Shown: positions 1-8,971, numbered from the stretch's first letter. The stretch: DNA of 12,500 nucleotides from Chrysomallon squamiferum (GCA_012295275.1 CM022679.1:21689110-21701609), one strand, 5' to 3'. Numbers and translations are program-made. The notes: a model not told the origin generated them from the sequence alone.

Positions 1-134
1 CAAACACAGACACAAACACACATAAACCATCACAGATATATTCATACGTACCTACATACAAACATACGTACATACAGACGTACATACGTACATATACAAA
101 TACAAGCATATATATGTATATATGGTGGTCGAAC
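1..134. repeat. CATA/CGTA tetranucleotide-rich tract with TA run
   Basis: Imperfect tetranucleotide repeats of the CATA type, with CGTA and CAGA variants, run from the window edge and end in a short TA run near 107-123. The tract may continue beyond the left edge. Open frames here consist of Tyr/Thr/His/Cys/Val repeats and are products of the repeat, not genes. Confidence 0.85.
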
Positions 135-217
135 ATACAAAAAGCATACATACAGACATACATACATACATGCACAAATACAAGCATATATATATATATA
201 TATATATAGTGGTCGAA
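96..217. repeat. Tandem duplication of about 80 bp carrying GTGGTCGAA
   Basis: Two adjacent copies share the string ACAAATACAAGCATATATAT at 96 and 174, and the 9-mer GTGGTCGAA at 125 and 209. The first pair is 78 bp apart and the second 84 bp apart; the 6-bp difference is explained by a longer TA run in the second copy. Between the markers lie TA and CATA repeats. The copies look like a recent segmental duplication that enclosed a mutating microsatellite. Confidence 0.8.
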
Positions 218-251
218 TATGTGTGTGTGTATGTGTGTGTGTATGTGTGTG
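186..251. repeat. Compound TA and GT microsatellite
   Basis: About 11 TA units (186-208) are followed, after GTGGTCGAA, by GT units interrupted at intervals by TA (219-251). Confidence 0.9.
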
Positions 252-255
252 TTTT

Positions 256-487
256 CACACCGCGATATTTAGTTTTCAGTATTACATGCTTTAAACAAAC
301 GTACCTGCAAACAGGGAACTCTGTTACTTATTAATTATTAAAGTAACGCACTTTGCCGATAAATCACGAACTCCACACTTTAACACTGTTCACTACAATG
401 CAACAAATGCGCAGCTTTTTAAAATTAATGTGCATCCTGAGACTGAGCAAGCAAATTGCGATAGCTTAGATCTCTGTCTGTATGGAA
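256..487. other. Unique sequence, no gene seen
   Basis: Non-repetitive AT-rich DNA with no convincing open frame. The only structure noted is a 7-bp inverted repeat, GTTACTT at 323-329 and AAGTAAC at 341-347, with an 11-nt spacer. Confidence 0.6.
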
Positions 488-602
488 ATTAATAAAAAAA
501 AAAATGATTCTTTATTTAAAAAAAAAATAATAATAATTTAAAAAATATATATATAAAATATTACAGACACATACACACTCACACACATATACACACACAC
601 AC
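488..602. repeat. A-rich/AT-rich tract followed by CA repeat
   Basis: Runs of A with AAT and TA units (488-562) lead into an interrupted CA microsatellite (565-602) containing CACTCA and CATA variants. Confidence 0.85.
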
Positions 603-1379
603 GTTCTGTTGTTTTCACTGGTTATTAAATATCAGACAAATGTCAGTTTTCATTATTAAATATTTTCACAAGGGAAAGGTTTCTCTTACGTGCGTTTCGG
701 TCACTTTGAATCATTGGCTGTTTCAGGATCTTGGATGTCAGAATATCACGAAAAGAAAAGGAAAAAAAAAAAAAAAAATAAAAATTCGTTCTGGACAACA
801 CTGTCCAAAAGGTCACCGTTTATCAATATTGAGACATTTTACTCATTTACAACAAAGTCATGATCGCCGAGGACCTGGGCAACAACACGAAGACAACAAC
901 GTCAAAGGCTCCTCACATATTAGAGTCAGTTTAGCATGGACGTCACTTTCACGTCACCATTTTTTCAAAAACATAATTTTCCTATCACATTTTACATCAT
1001 CAGAAACAGCAACAAAAAACAGATTAAAATGAGTCCAAGATTTCTTTGATAGCTTTCATATGAAAAAAGATAACGAATTTTTGTTTGAATAAAGTTTGTC
1101 TGTTTTTTTCTTTCAAAATCTAAGGAGAACCTTTGATTGATTTTTGTCATTTGGCAACATAAACACTGAATATCTCATACATGTTCAAACAAAATATACA
1201 TATATTATATATCCAAAAAAAAAAGCTTTTTATGAGTTCAAGAGCTCCAGTTACTTCCATTCCTTGACCTATTTCGATACGAGCTTTGTGCTTTGCGTGG
1301 AAGCTAAACTGAAAGCGAGTTACATACATGACTCGTACGTACATGTAAGATTCATACGTAATCAGATACGTGAACAGAT
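603..1379. other. Unique sequence, no supported gene
   Basis: No family was recognised on either strand. A run of A lies at 762-778 and another at 1215-1224. An ATG-initiated open frame of 130 codons (640-1032) crosses the first A-run, which encodes a string of lysines, and resembles no known protein. Slightly more GC-rich sequence at 780-960 could be an old element fragment, but no motif shows which. A small GGACA/TGTCC stem lies near 792-805. Confidence 0.5.
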
Positions 1380-2060
1380 TACATCTTTGCAACCAGTTGC
1401 GCTTACGTCATCTACGATTCAAGGACATTTGGTCCCACTTTGTGCCAGCTCTGTCAGATGCTGGCTAAGAAGGCAAACTTGATGTTCCTACTTTGTTCCA
1501 AAATCACAGAAATGCAATTTTAAATTGACTTTATTAGACGTCTGGTTTCGTCTTAAAAGTTTGGAACGACAACTACATATGCGTCCTCGTTGAGATCGGA
1601 ATGGAGATGAGTTGGTTGTCCAGTACGACAGCTGGGAAGGTGGAAATATCAGCTGGGGCGAAGTCAGTTATAATCACAGATCACCGTTTGCAATATCTAC
1701 AAATTAGGAGAAATATTTTGTAACTGCTTTATTTTAAGGCAGATATTTTAACAAAATGGAAGATTGTACAGCAAAGATAAGAGATGTAAGATTCCATTTT
1801 GTGTGCTCACCAAGAACTGCAGATCTTTTCATAAAGGACATCGAAAGATCTCAAACTGAGAGCTTATTCGTGCAATGTTTGTCAAATGCAAACATCCTTG
1901 TTCTGTAAGGATCTACTCTAACCTCTCTCTTTGAATAGAGCTCTTGTTGGATGAGGAAGGGGACGACATCTTTAAGAAAGTCAGTTCCACAACGTTCGAG
2001 ATCTTATGCAAGCACTTCAAGATGAATGGCAGATTCTGATTTTATCAGTCCAGTTTGAGA
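1380..2060 (+). pseudogene. Decayed Tc1/mariner-type DDE transposase fragment
   Basis: Several short blocks in the right order recall Tc1/mariner transposases, in changing frames and broken by stops. QNHRNAILN (1499-1525) resembles the linker motif NHRNARLxW before the catalytic domain. The segment 1532-1554 aligns at DNA level with a DESRF-type first-aspartate motif after small deletions. NISWGEVSYNHRSPF (1645-1689) resembles the GGxxMVWGxISYxxRxxL block. LLLDEEGDDIFKK (1941-1979) resembles the LPFLxEEGDxIFQQDNARPH block, with the catalytic Asp codon apparently changed to GTC. ADSDFISPV (2029-2055) resembles WPARSPDLSPIE, with a shifted GAG codon following at 2057. At least three frame changes are needed. 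The gap between the second and third large blocks is about 160 nt longer than expected, suggesting an internal insertion. Recognition is from memory of family motifs. No terminal inverted repeats were found. Certainly non-functional if correctly identified. Confidence 0.6.
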
Positions 2061-2281
2061 TGGACACAGATCTTACTGAAATTTTTTGTTTTCTTTTTAG
2101 TTTTGCGTCGTCTCCCTTGTTTTCTTAAATAAACAAAATTCTGCAAATTCTGACATTTCTGATGGTTGTCTTTTATACGATAAACCTCTCCCTTTGAGAA
2201 AATCAAGTTACTAATAATTACAGTGCGTTAATTTAGCAAAATATACTATGTGTATTGCTCAAAATATGCTTTCATTGACAG
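2061..2281. other. Unique AT-rich sequence downstream of the transposase relic
   Basis: No gene is seen. An AATAAA hexamer occurs at 2128-2133, about 90 bp after the TGA at 2037-2039, followed by T/G-rich DNA. It could be the polyadenylation signal of the dead element or chance in AT-rich DNA. CAGTGCG preceded by TA at 2219-2227 resembles the outer end of a Tc1 element, but no inverted partner was found. Confidence 0.4.
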
Positions 2282-2885
<604 letters not shown>

Positions 2886-2968
2886 ATAAAATAATAATAA
2901 AAAATATAAAAAAATAATAAAAATAATAATCAAAAAAAGTAAAAAAAATAAAATAAAATAAAATAAAA
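2886..2968. repeat. AAT/AAAAT low-complexity tract
   Basis: AAT units (2886-2931) are followed by A-runs and four or five AAAAT pentamers (about 2946-2968). Confidence 0.9.
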
Positions 2969-3645
2969 GAAGAAATATCCAAAAATTGCCGGGTCAGCCA
3001 TGAAAACAAATATTTCATGCAGTTAATGGCTGCTGACAACTAAATACTATTTTTTTATTTTTTATTTTTTTTGCTTCTTCCGTTTCGAATCCGTTCTGGC
3101 ATTGATCATACAATACTGTGAGACAGCGAGGCGAAGACCTTCATATCCAGTTAATAACACTTTGCCAGACTCTCCCTGCAACGTTTGTTCCAGTACGTCT
3201 CATTTGACGTGATGTATCGTGTGTTCCTCGTTATTTGTTTCAGTGTAATGAATCGTTTAATCCGTTTTACTTGCATCGTGTATATTCTGTTGTATCTACA
3301 TTCATTTGTCAAAATGTATATTTTAATATATCAGACTATGTGATAAAAAAAATAATAATAAAAAAAAAAAAAAAAAAATTATTTCATGTGTGTATTTTAT
3401 TTATTTTTATTCTATCAAGTGACTGTTGTAATGAATATTTGGTTTTGTGTTTTGAAAAGCCTATCCATAATTTTAGGAAATATGAAATCCATTTGATATA
3501 TTTTTGAATGTTTACATACTAGATTTATTTAAATAATTTATTTTTTTAATTTATTTTTGTTTTGGTGACGAAGTAACCTGTGATAATATTTCTTTGGATT
3601 CTTTCATAAACAATGAAAATGTCTTCATTTTGTTTACACCATGAG
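2969..3645. other. Unique and AT-rich sequence, no gene seen
   Basis: T-rich DNA (3040-3072), a moderately GC sequence (3080-3235), then very AT-rich DNA with an A/AAT tract at 3346-3379. TTATTTGTTTCAG at 3229-3241 looks like a splice acceptor, but the open frame after it runs into the A-tract and resembles nothing known. Confidence 0.5.
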
Positions 3646-3684
<39 letters not shown>

Positions 3685-3690
3685 TATATA
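3646..3690. repeat. AAT trinucleotide microsatellite
   Basis: About 12-13 perfect ATA/AAT units, ending in a short TA run. Confidence 0.95.
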
Positions 3691-4084
3691 TTCTCAAAGT
3701 GTTATTTATAAAACAAAAACTGTAAAGTAATACAGTGTAATGATCAATTTACTTTTGAAATGAGAAAGCTTTTCTTTTATGTTCTTAATTTTTTTTTTTT
3801 AAATGATTAATATTTCATACGGCAACATCTGTTCAACGAGCCGGTACCAAGTCGATAGCTATAATTATGAATCAACAATACCGGAATATTTCCCATAATT
3901 TAATTACAGAACAAAACACAAACGACCAGAAAGCCGGACTGACCGATTTCTTCATTATCTTTCCCGTCTACGAAAGGTTTACAAGACAAGAAACCGAATC
4001 TGTATTATTTTTATTTCAGACTTCCGGTGCCGGTGACTAACCGGAGAAAGAGACAAAAAAACTAAAAAAAAAAAAAAAATGGAA
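3691..4084. other. Unique sequence leading into the CpG-rich patch
   Basis: No gene is seen. CCGG occurs repeatedly from 3840 (for example GAGCCGGTACC and CTTCCGGTGCCGG near 4020), which is unusual for this window and suggests the CpG-rich region begins to build up here. An A-run lies at 4063-4079. Confidence 0.45.
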
Positions 4085-4450
4085 GAAAGATTAATCACGC
4101 GACCGCGCGTATTAGTTTTCCTTTTAGTTCGAATGACTATGTAAATACAAAGACAGCTTGTCAATTTGAGGAAAGTCGGCTCAGCGCTTATTGTAACAGC
4201 GCACCCAACCGCATCGCTCACGTCTTCGTCTTCATCTTCATCTCCAGCGGCCTCTGATCACGACAGACTGCGCCTCTCCGCGGCGACCGTAAAGCAGCGG
4301 GATCGATGGAAAACAAATTATGTTATTTCACGTCTCGGAAAACGGCGAAGAATTAGTTACAAATGCCATGATTCTCACTCTGAATGTCAATCGTTAATAA
4401 CTGAAATTCGGCGCCCAGTAAATTGGGTTGGTCGATGTATTGCTTCTTCT
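4085..4450. promoter_or_regulatory. CpG-rich patch, possible promoter or 5' exon
   Basis: I count about 26 CpG dinucleotides in 4081-4380. The similarly sized stretch 3241-3600 has about 4. Clusters such as CACGCGACCGCGCG (4097-4109) and CTCCGCGGCGACCG (4276-4290) stand out sharply. The plus strand is open for about 150 codons from 4166 to 4624, but the first in-frame ATG is near the end and parts of the frame are Ser repeats from TCT units, so it is not presented as a gene. The patch could be a promoter, a 5' untranslated exon or an exon entered by splicing. The sequence alone does not decide which, or the strand. Confidence 0.35.
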
Positions 4451-4602
4451 TCTTCTTCTCCTCCTGCTTCTGCTTGTCTCTTAGTTAACAGTGACGAGTG
4501 CTTCATACATTTTCATCTGCTTGACGTCGGCGGTTTTGACTTACAGATGGTTAGCAGAGATTGTTGGGGTTTTTTGTTTGTTAAATTATTATTATTATTA
4601 TT
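4441..4602. repeat. Short TTC/CTG-type and ATT trinucleotide runs
   Basis: A TTC run degenerates into CTC/CTG units (4441-4475). A short ATT run follows at about 4585-4602. A related TCN run lies at 4219-4246. They account for the poly-Ser and poly-Leu stretches of the open frame here. Confidence 0.8.
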
Positions 4603-4768
4603 ATGTGGGTTTTTTTTCATGTGAACTAAGAGTACATATTGATCTATAAAATTTAACAGAATCTGCTACGTTTTTGTTGAAAAGTATGTACATGCATATA
4701 TACAAACGAACGTGCACAAACACATTTTATAAACAAATGCTTATGGATTGGAGTGTCTTTAAACAATT

Positions 4769-4792
4769 ATTCATTCATTCATTCATTCACTG

Positions 4793-4872
<80 letters not shown>
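4769..4872. repeat. Compound microsatellite ATTC-TC-CA
   Basis: Four to five ATTC units (4769-4789) are followed by TC (4796-4846, about 25 units), which passes directly into CA (4846-4872, about 13 units). Confidence 0.97.
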
Positions 4873-4877
<5 letters not shown>

Positions 4878-5227
4878 GACTGTCTCTCTCATATATACAA
4901 CGCATAAATGTTTTTAAATATAAAATTATTTTTTTATATCTTAAGATCGATCCATGGCAACGGCACTTTAATCTAAAAGTTAAAAGTATTTAAACTCAAA
5001 CCACCTACACAAAATCTGCAGTAATTAGAAAATAAGCTACTGCCAGGAGACTATCGCATTTTTTCTTTTGCTTGAAGTCGTTTCAGTGAATATATACTTG
5101 AATGCAAATGGACAAAAAGAGACATTTATTATTTATTAAACATTATTACACTGAGACAGACTTAGCGACTGAGTTTAAATTGAAATATTCTACTCTAGCT
5201 ACTACAACATTTAAATGAGTGTATGGG

Positions 5228-5229
<2 letters not shown>
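4873..5229. other. Unique AT-rich sequence, nothing recognised
   Basis: No gene, repeat or element is visible. ATCCATGGCAAC at 4950-4961 matches one half of an RFX X-box, but the other half is absent. Confidence 0.6.
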
Positions 5230-5282
<53 letters not shown>

Positions 5283-5302
5283 CAACAACAACAACAACAA
5301 CA

Positions 5303-5339
<37 letters not shown>

Positions 5340-5490
5340 CAATAATAGTAGAAGCAACAACAACGACAAAAATAATAATAGCAATAATAATAAGAAGAAT
5401 ATTAGCAAGAAGAAAAAGAACAAGAACAACTTCAACTGCAGCAGTAATAGTATTACAAACAACAATAGCAGTAGTAGCATCAGTAATATC
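5230..5490. repeat. Long decaying AAT/AAC trinucleotide array
   Basis: AAT (5230-5279), AAC (5278-5302), AAT (about 5308-5337) and then increasingly diverged AAC/AAT/AGC/AAG/AGT triplets to about 5490. The 3-bp phase is kept for some 260 bp, so all frames stay open: poly-Asn on plus, poly-Leu, poly-Ile and poly-Val on minus. The sharp change of base composition at its ends and the absence of flanking coding sequence mark it as a microsatellite. Confidence 0.95.
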
Positions 5491-5861
5491 GGCTATTACT
5501 GATGATTCCAATGTTGCTTTTTTAATGATAAAATCTCATAAAGAAAACTCAATTCCATGTACTGCAATACTAATAATACCAGCAGTGGCTATTTTAACAC
5601 ACCTCACTACAGTAAAGAGAACACCCATATACATCAGTCTAACTGGAACGAGAAATCGCTCAGGAATTAAAAAAAGGAATGTTTGTCTTATCATAAATCA
5701 ACTTTATAAAATCTAATATAAAAGTAAAACATAGACTGTTATGTCGTTTCTCTGATGAAAAAATGCAAAAGAGGAATTCCACCTCCGCCATTCCTTTCGA
5801 TAATATTATCAGTTAGCAACATAAAAAAATTTCATAACCACCTTCTCATAGACAGGTTTTG
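5491..5861. other. Unique AT-rich sequence, no gene seen
   Basis: A 63-codon plus-strand frame (5525-5716) has an ordinary composition but no recognisable motif or splice context. Nothing else stands out. Confidence 0.5.
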
Positions 5862-5935
5862 CTATACATAGCTCAGTAGTTAGACCAACATATACAGACA
5901 GACACAGACACACAGATACACAGAGACATACAGAC
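5862..5935 (+). repeat. tRNA-like A-box fragment joined to a CAGA microsatellite, possible SINE remnant
   Basis: TAGCTCAGTAGTTAGA at 5869-5884 closely resembles the D-arm/A-box region of a tRNA or tRNA-derived SINE (TRGYNNARNGG type). The expected B box (GGTTCRANNCC type) 30-50 bp downstream is absent. Instead an imperfect CAGA/CACA repeat runs to 5935. Either the 3' part of a SINE was replaced by microsatellite DNA or the match is chance. It is not a functional tRNA, because no acceptor, anticodon or T-arm pairing is seen. Confidence 0.3.
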
Positions 5936-6274
5936 GTACCAATACGCTGCTTCGTTTCTCGAATTTCTTTGCGCTTCGAAGATGTCCAAGAAAACGAGAC
6001 ACCCCCCAAAACCCCCCAATCTGTTTTGTGTTCATATCTTCTTAATTTTATTTTTCAATTAGCAGTCACTGCTCTCAAACACATCAACTCGCGTTTTGAC
6101 CAGCAACGCGGCCACAATTCGGCCATTAACCTACTGTAACAGTTTTAGTTCAGTAAGACTAATCTCCCCAGTTCGTGCCTGCGAACTAATTGGAAGTTAC
6201 CAGGAAAATAAGATAACAACACTAAGTTAAGCTTAGTTTCGTATAACAGTGTGTGGGTGATTGGCTATTTCTAT
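5936..6274. other. Unique sequence with two small perfect hairpins
   Basis: No gene is seen. CGCGTT (6090-6095) pairs with AACGCG (6105-6110) around a 9-nt loop. AGTTCG (6170-6175) pairs with CGAACT (6182-6187) around a 6-nt loop. Function unknown. Confidence 0.5.
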
Positions 6275-6660
6275 GTGTTGGTTAGGCTATTAGAATAACT
6301 GAAGTAATGACGACACATTTTGGTCGTTGTTATTATATACGTTGTTAGAGATTATGTTTGCTTGCAGAAGATGTCATAATATACTGATGGTATCATTAAC
6401 ACTTGTTCGAGGTTTGTGACTATGAATTCATATAGTTATGTTATTTTAGACAACACTTAACAGAAATGATGTCGACATTCTTTAGTTGCTATAGTACATT
6501 GTTAGAGATTATGGTTGCCTGTGAAATATACCATAATACACTGACAGCATCATTAACACTTGTCTGGTTTTATGACAATAACTTCCAGATAATTACACTT
6601 GTGTCAGTTTTATTACATTAGACAACATTTAACAGAAGTAATGTCGACATACTTTAAAGC
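6275..6660 (+). repeat. Higher-order tandem repeat, period about 160 bp
   Basis: Two clear copies and a partial leading one. TGTTAGAGATTATG recurs at 6343 and 6500 (157 bp). CATTAACACTTGT recurs near 6394 and 6551. TTAACAGAARTRATGTCGACAT ends at 6478 and 6650 (172 bp), and a related TAACTGAAGTAATGACGACA lies at 6296-6315. Parts of each copy, such as TTAACAGAAGTAAT and ATTAACACTTGTCTGG, resemble the ~54-bp unit at 10875-11855, so the 160-bp unit may be a diverged trimer of it. The duplication is directly visible; the relationship to the other array is inference. Confidence 0.75.
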
Positions 6661-6694
6661 TTTTTACATTCTCGCTGCACGTAAATGTAAAAAG
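6660..6694. repeat. Perfect 11-bp inverted repeat (hairpin)
   Basis: CTTTTTACATT (6660-6670) and AATGTAAAAAG (6684-6694) are exact reverse complements separated by 13 nt. It lies right at the end of the second 160-bp repeat copy. Confidence 0.85.
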
Positions 6695-7004
<310 letters not shown>

Positions 7005-7039
7005 TGTGTAAAAAATGATTTTACCCGTACATCGTCAGT

Positions 7040-7255
7040 ATATGTTATCAACCACTGGACAGTCTGTCTATCACTCTAAAGTAGAGGTACTTTAGCAATA
7101 CTGTACAGTTTGATCACGATTCAAAATAGATGTCATCGTTACTACCGGATTACTGTCTGTAAAACAAGATGTCAGCATCACCTTATACTGTTAGGCTTTG
7201 TGGCTGCTATTGCAAATGTCAGACATCTGCAATTGTTGATAGTTTTATAATGAAT
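7040..7255 (+). repeat. Diverged repeat units resuming after the microsatellite
   Basis: Four to five segments 36-50 bp apart align with the ~54-bp unit: CACTGGACAGTCTGTCTATC (7052-7071), AATACTGTACAGTTTGATCA (7097-7116), TTACTGTCTGTAAAACAAGA (7150-7169), TACTGTTAGGCTTTGTGGCT (7186-7205) and CAATTGTTGATAGTTTTATA (7230-7249), each followed by AAxAxxxGTCA/AGAGG-type sequence. Similarity is moderate and judged by eye. Confidence 0.45.
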
Positions 7256-7269
7256 TTTGTTAAACTAAT

Positions 7270-7499
7270 ACAAAAAGGAAGGAAGATGAAGAAGAATAAG
7301 TATGAGAAAGGAAGAAAAAAAATGAAGTAAACAAGGAAAGGTAGAAAAAGGAGAAGAAACAAAAAAAGATTGAAAACAAAATGAAAGAAGAACAAAAAAA
7401 GTGAAGGAAAGAAAAGAAGTTAAGAACAGAAAAAAAAAAAAAAAAAAAAAAAAAGAAGAAGAAGAAAAAAGAATTACAACAGCAACAACAACAAAAAAA
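7270..7499. repeat. Polypurine tract with A25 run
   Basis: The plus strand is nearly all A and G (AAGG, GAAGAA, AAAG units) from 7270 to 7477, including 25 consecutive A at 7430-7454, then turns into ACA/ACAGC triplets. The minus-strand frames encode Phe/Ser/Leu runs and are artefacts. Confidence 0.9.
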
Positions 7500-7758
7500 T
7501 CCACTTTCAAGAATTAAGTTAATTATCAGCCATAACGAACAAAAAGAAAACAAAAAACAAGATAATAGTCATGGAAAACATCATGTATTTTCTGCCAACG
7601 CAAATTCAATGACCACGCAATAACATTAAAACCCGACATTAAAGTAACAAAACATTTGTACAAATAATGAATATCTTTCATATTATTTTAATAATAATAA
7701 TAAAAAAAATGTATTAACAATCTGTCATGTAAGATGGTACAGCGAATGGAAAATGGAC
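7500..7758. other. Unique AT-rich sequence, no gene seen
   Basis: Nothing recognisable apart from a short AAT/A run at 7689-7709. It is followed by a long A-run and so might be the end of a retroposed sequence, but no family is identifiable. Confidence 0.4.
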
Positions 7759-7796
7759 AAAAAAAAAAAAAAAAAAAAAAAAGAAAGAAAAAAATC
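7759..7796. repeat. Poly-A run (about 24) with GAAA units
   Basis: Uninterrupted A from 7759 to 7782, then GAAAGAAAAAAA. No target-site duplication was found that would prove a retrotransposon tail. Confidence 0.9.
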
Positions 7797-7952
7797 CACA
7801 GTGCACCTACATTCATTAAGTGAAACGATTTATCCCTTGGGATGTCATCACTTTTGTCATCGTTTTAGCCAAATGCCAGACACTCTTGGCACCAGAGTGA
7901 CTGAGTCTATGAAACTGCTTCAGCTTTCATAAAGTCTGCATAGCAGTTGTAA

Positions 7953-8000
7953 ATATCGACTGACAAGTGGTTTTTGAAAATGGAAACAACCAGTCGATAT
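7953..8000. repeat. Perfect 10-bp inverted repeat
   Basis: ATATCGACTG (7953-7962) and CAGTCGATAT (7991-8000) are exact reverse complements with a 28-nt spacer; a weaker extension with GTGG/CAAC pairing is possible inside. It overlaps the 47-bp dimer that follows. Confidence 0.8.
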
Positions 8001-8067
8001 AATGCACATTTAAAGACCCACTGAAAATGGAAAGATAAAGACCGTAATGCGCACGTTTAAAGATTCA
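7975..8067 (+). repeat. 47-bp tandem duplication, two copies
   Basis: Copy 1 (7975-8021) and copy 2 (8022-8067) both begin TGAAAATGGAAA and both contain AATGCRCAYTTTAAAGA-like sequence (AATGCACATTTAAAGA at 8001; AATGCGCACGTTTAAAGA at 8046). They have diverged by substitutions and a small indel. Confidence 0.75.
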
Positions 8068-8730
8068 GCGCTTGGTCGCGAGCGTTAAGCATCCAGTAAA
8101 AGATAAGTGAAGACGTGTCAAGCCTTGAAATCCTGTTTAGACTCTGCACCGTAATTGACTGAGACTGTCTACACTGGTCTCTCGAATTGCCCACACAGAC
8201 GTATACAAGTTGTAGAAAAGACAGAAATTGTCTAAGTGTGACTCGTAGCAAATTGAATGTAATGTTTGTGCCAAGACTGAATACCACTAAGTACCAAACT
8301 ACTGTACCAGAAATACGACTACTGACACATAACGAAAGGATTTTAGACAACGCAACTAAAGAAAACAATAAACATAGTCGTAGATAATCTAATAATTTTA
8401 TCAAGGAAACTAATAAAGGTGATCGTTTTTGATCAGAGGTTAGATGTCTGAAGTATCTCATTAAAAACAAAAATCACCAGTGACAGTTGTATCAAGACTA
8501 ACAGGAACATCGCAAACAGAAAGTGTGTCCAAAGACAAAAAAAAGTATACCAAAAACTCATATCCGTTTAAACAGGAATCGAAACCTGTTTTATTTTATT
8601 TTAAGGTAAAAAAAAATTCCCTATATTTTAAAACATCCTATATCGCATTTATTTAAATCACAGCATTGCCGTCCTGTTTTATAACATCTCTGTAACAGTA
8701 AATGTTTTATGGGAAGGTATAAATATTATT
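8068..8730. other. Unique sequence upstream of the LINE-like fragment, no supported gene
   Basis: The minus strand is open for 137 codons (8057-8470). The plus strand is open from 8163 to 8387, with a charged, polar peptide containing SCRKDRNCLSVTRSKLN. The plus-strand frame has the same phase as the endonuclease-like fragment at 8733, so this could be its degraded 5' part. No motif confirms that. A hydrophobic minus-strand peptide is equally unrecognised. Confidence 0.25.
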
Positions 8731-8732
8731 AA

Positions 8733-8865
8733 ACTCTAGGGTTGACTTCTGCTATTGGCTTTCTGTCTCAGTTAGCTGAGAAGATGCATAAACATGACGC
8801 CGACATTTTATTACTTACAGAAACATCTTTACATGCAAATCATGCAACATATAACACGCAGATAT
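8733..8865 (+). pseudogene. Fragment resembling a non-LTR retrotransposon endonuclease domain
   Basis: The frame reads GLTSAIGFLSQLAEKMHKH then DADILLLTETSLHANHATY. This resembles the start of the apurinic-type endonuclease of LINE-class elements: an NxNGL-type beginning, an amphipathic helix, then the D(I/L)xxLTET motif, whose Glu (codon at about 8820-8822) would be a catalytic, metal-binding residue. About 40 codons survive. A TAA lies directly upstream at 8730 and the downstream side ends in an ATT/ATC microsatellite. The rest of the endonuclease and the reverse transcriptase are absent from the window. An unrelated endonuclease/exonuclease/phosphatase-fold protein or chance are alternatives. 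Non-functional in any case. Confidence 0.45.
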
Positions 8866-8940
8866 GTTATTATTATTTTATCATTATTGTTATTATCGTT
8901 ATCATCATCATCATAATCATCATCATCATCATCATCATCA

Positions 8941-8971
<31 letters not shown>

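Noticed and set aside
640-1032. 130-codon ATG open frame
   Set aside because: It crosses a poly-A run encoding lysines, has no recognisable domain and has no gene context; treated as chance.
1144-1482. 112-codon plus-strand frame and an opposite 81-codon frame
   Set aside because: The frame starts without ATG in AT-rich DNA. Only its 3' end overlaps the transposase relic, and there it resembles a degraded helix-turn-helix region at best.
1921-2133. Terminal exon: CTAAC branch-like site, pyrimidine tract, AG at 1937-1938, 33 open codons, TGA and AATAAA
   Set aside because: The peptide and the DNA after the TGA align better with consecutive transposase blocks in shifted frames, so a transposase relic explains the region more simply.
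2219-2232. TA-CAGTGCG as a Tc1 terminal end
   Set aside because: No matching inverted end was found upstream of the transposase relic or elsewhere in the window.
3082-3098. TTTCGAATCCG as a tRNA B box
   Set aside because: Poor match to GGTTCRANNCC and no A box at the right distance upstream.
5211-5511. Poly-Asn, poly-Leu, poly-Ile and poly-Val open frames on both strands
   Set aside because: All are translations of one AAT/AAC trinucleotide microsatellite.
8057-8470. 137-codon minus-strand hydrophobic open frame
   Set aside because: No motif, no clear membrane-segment pattern typical of a family, and the opposite strand is also open; not convincing as a gene.
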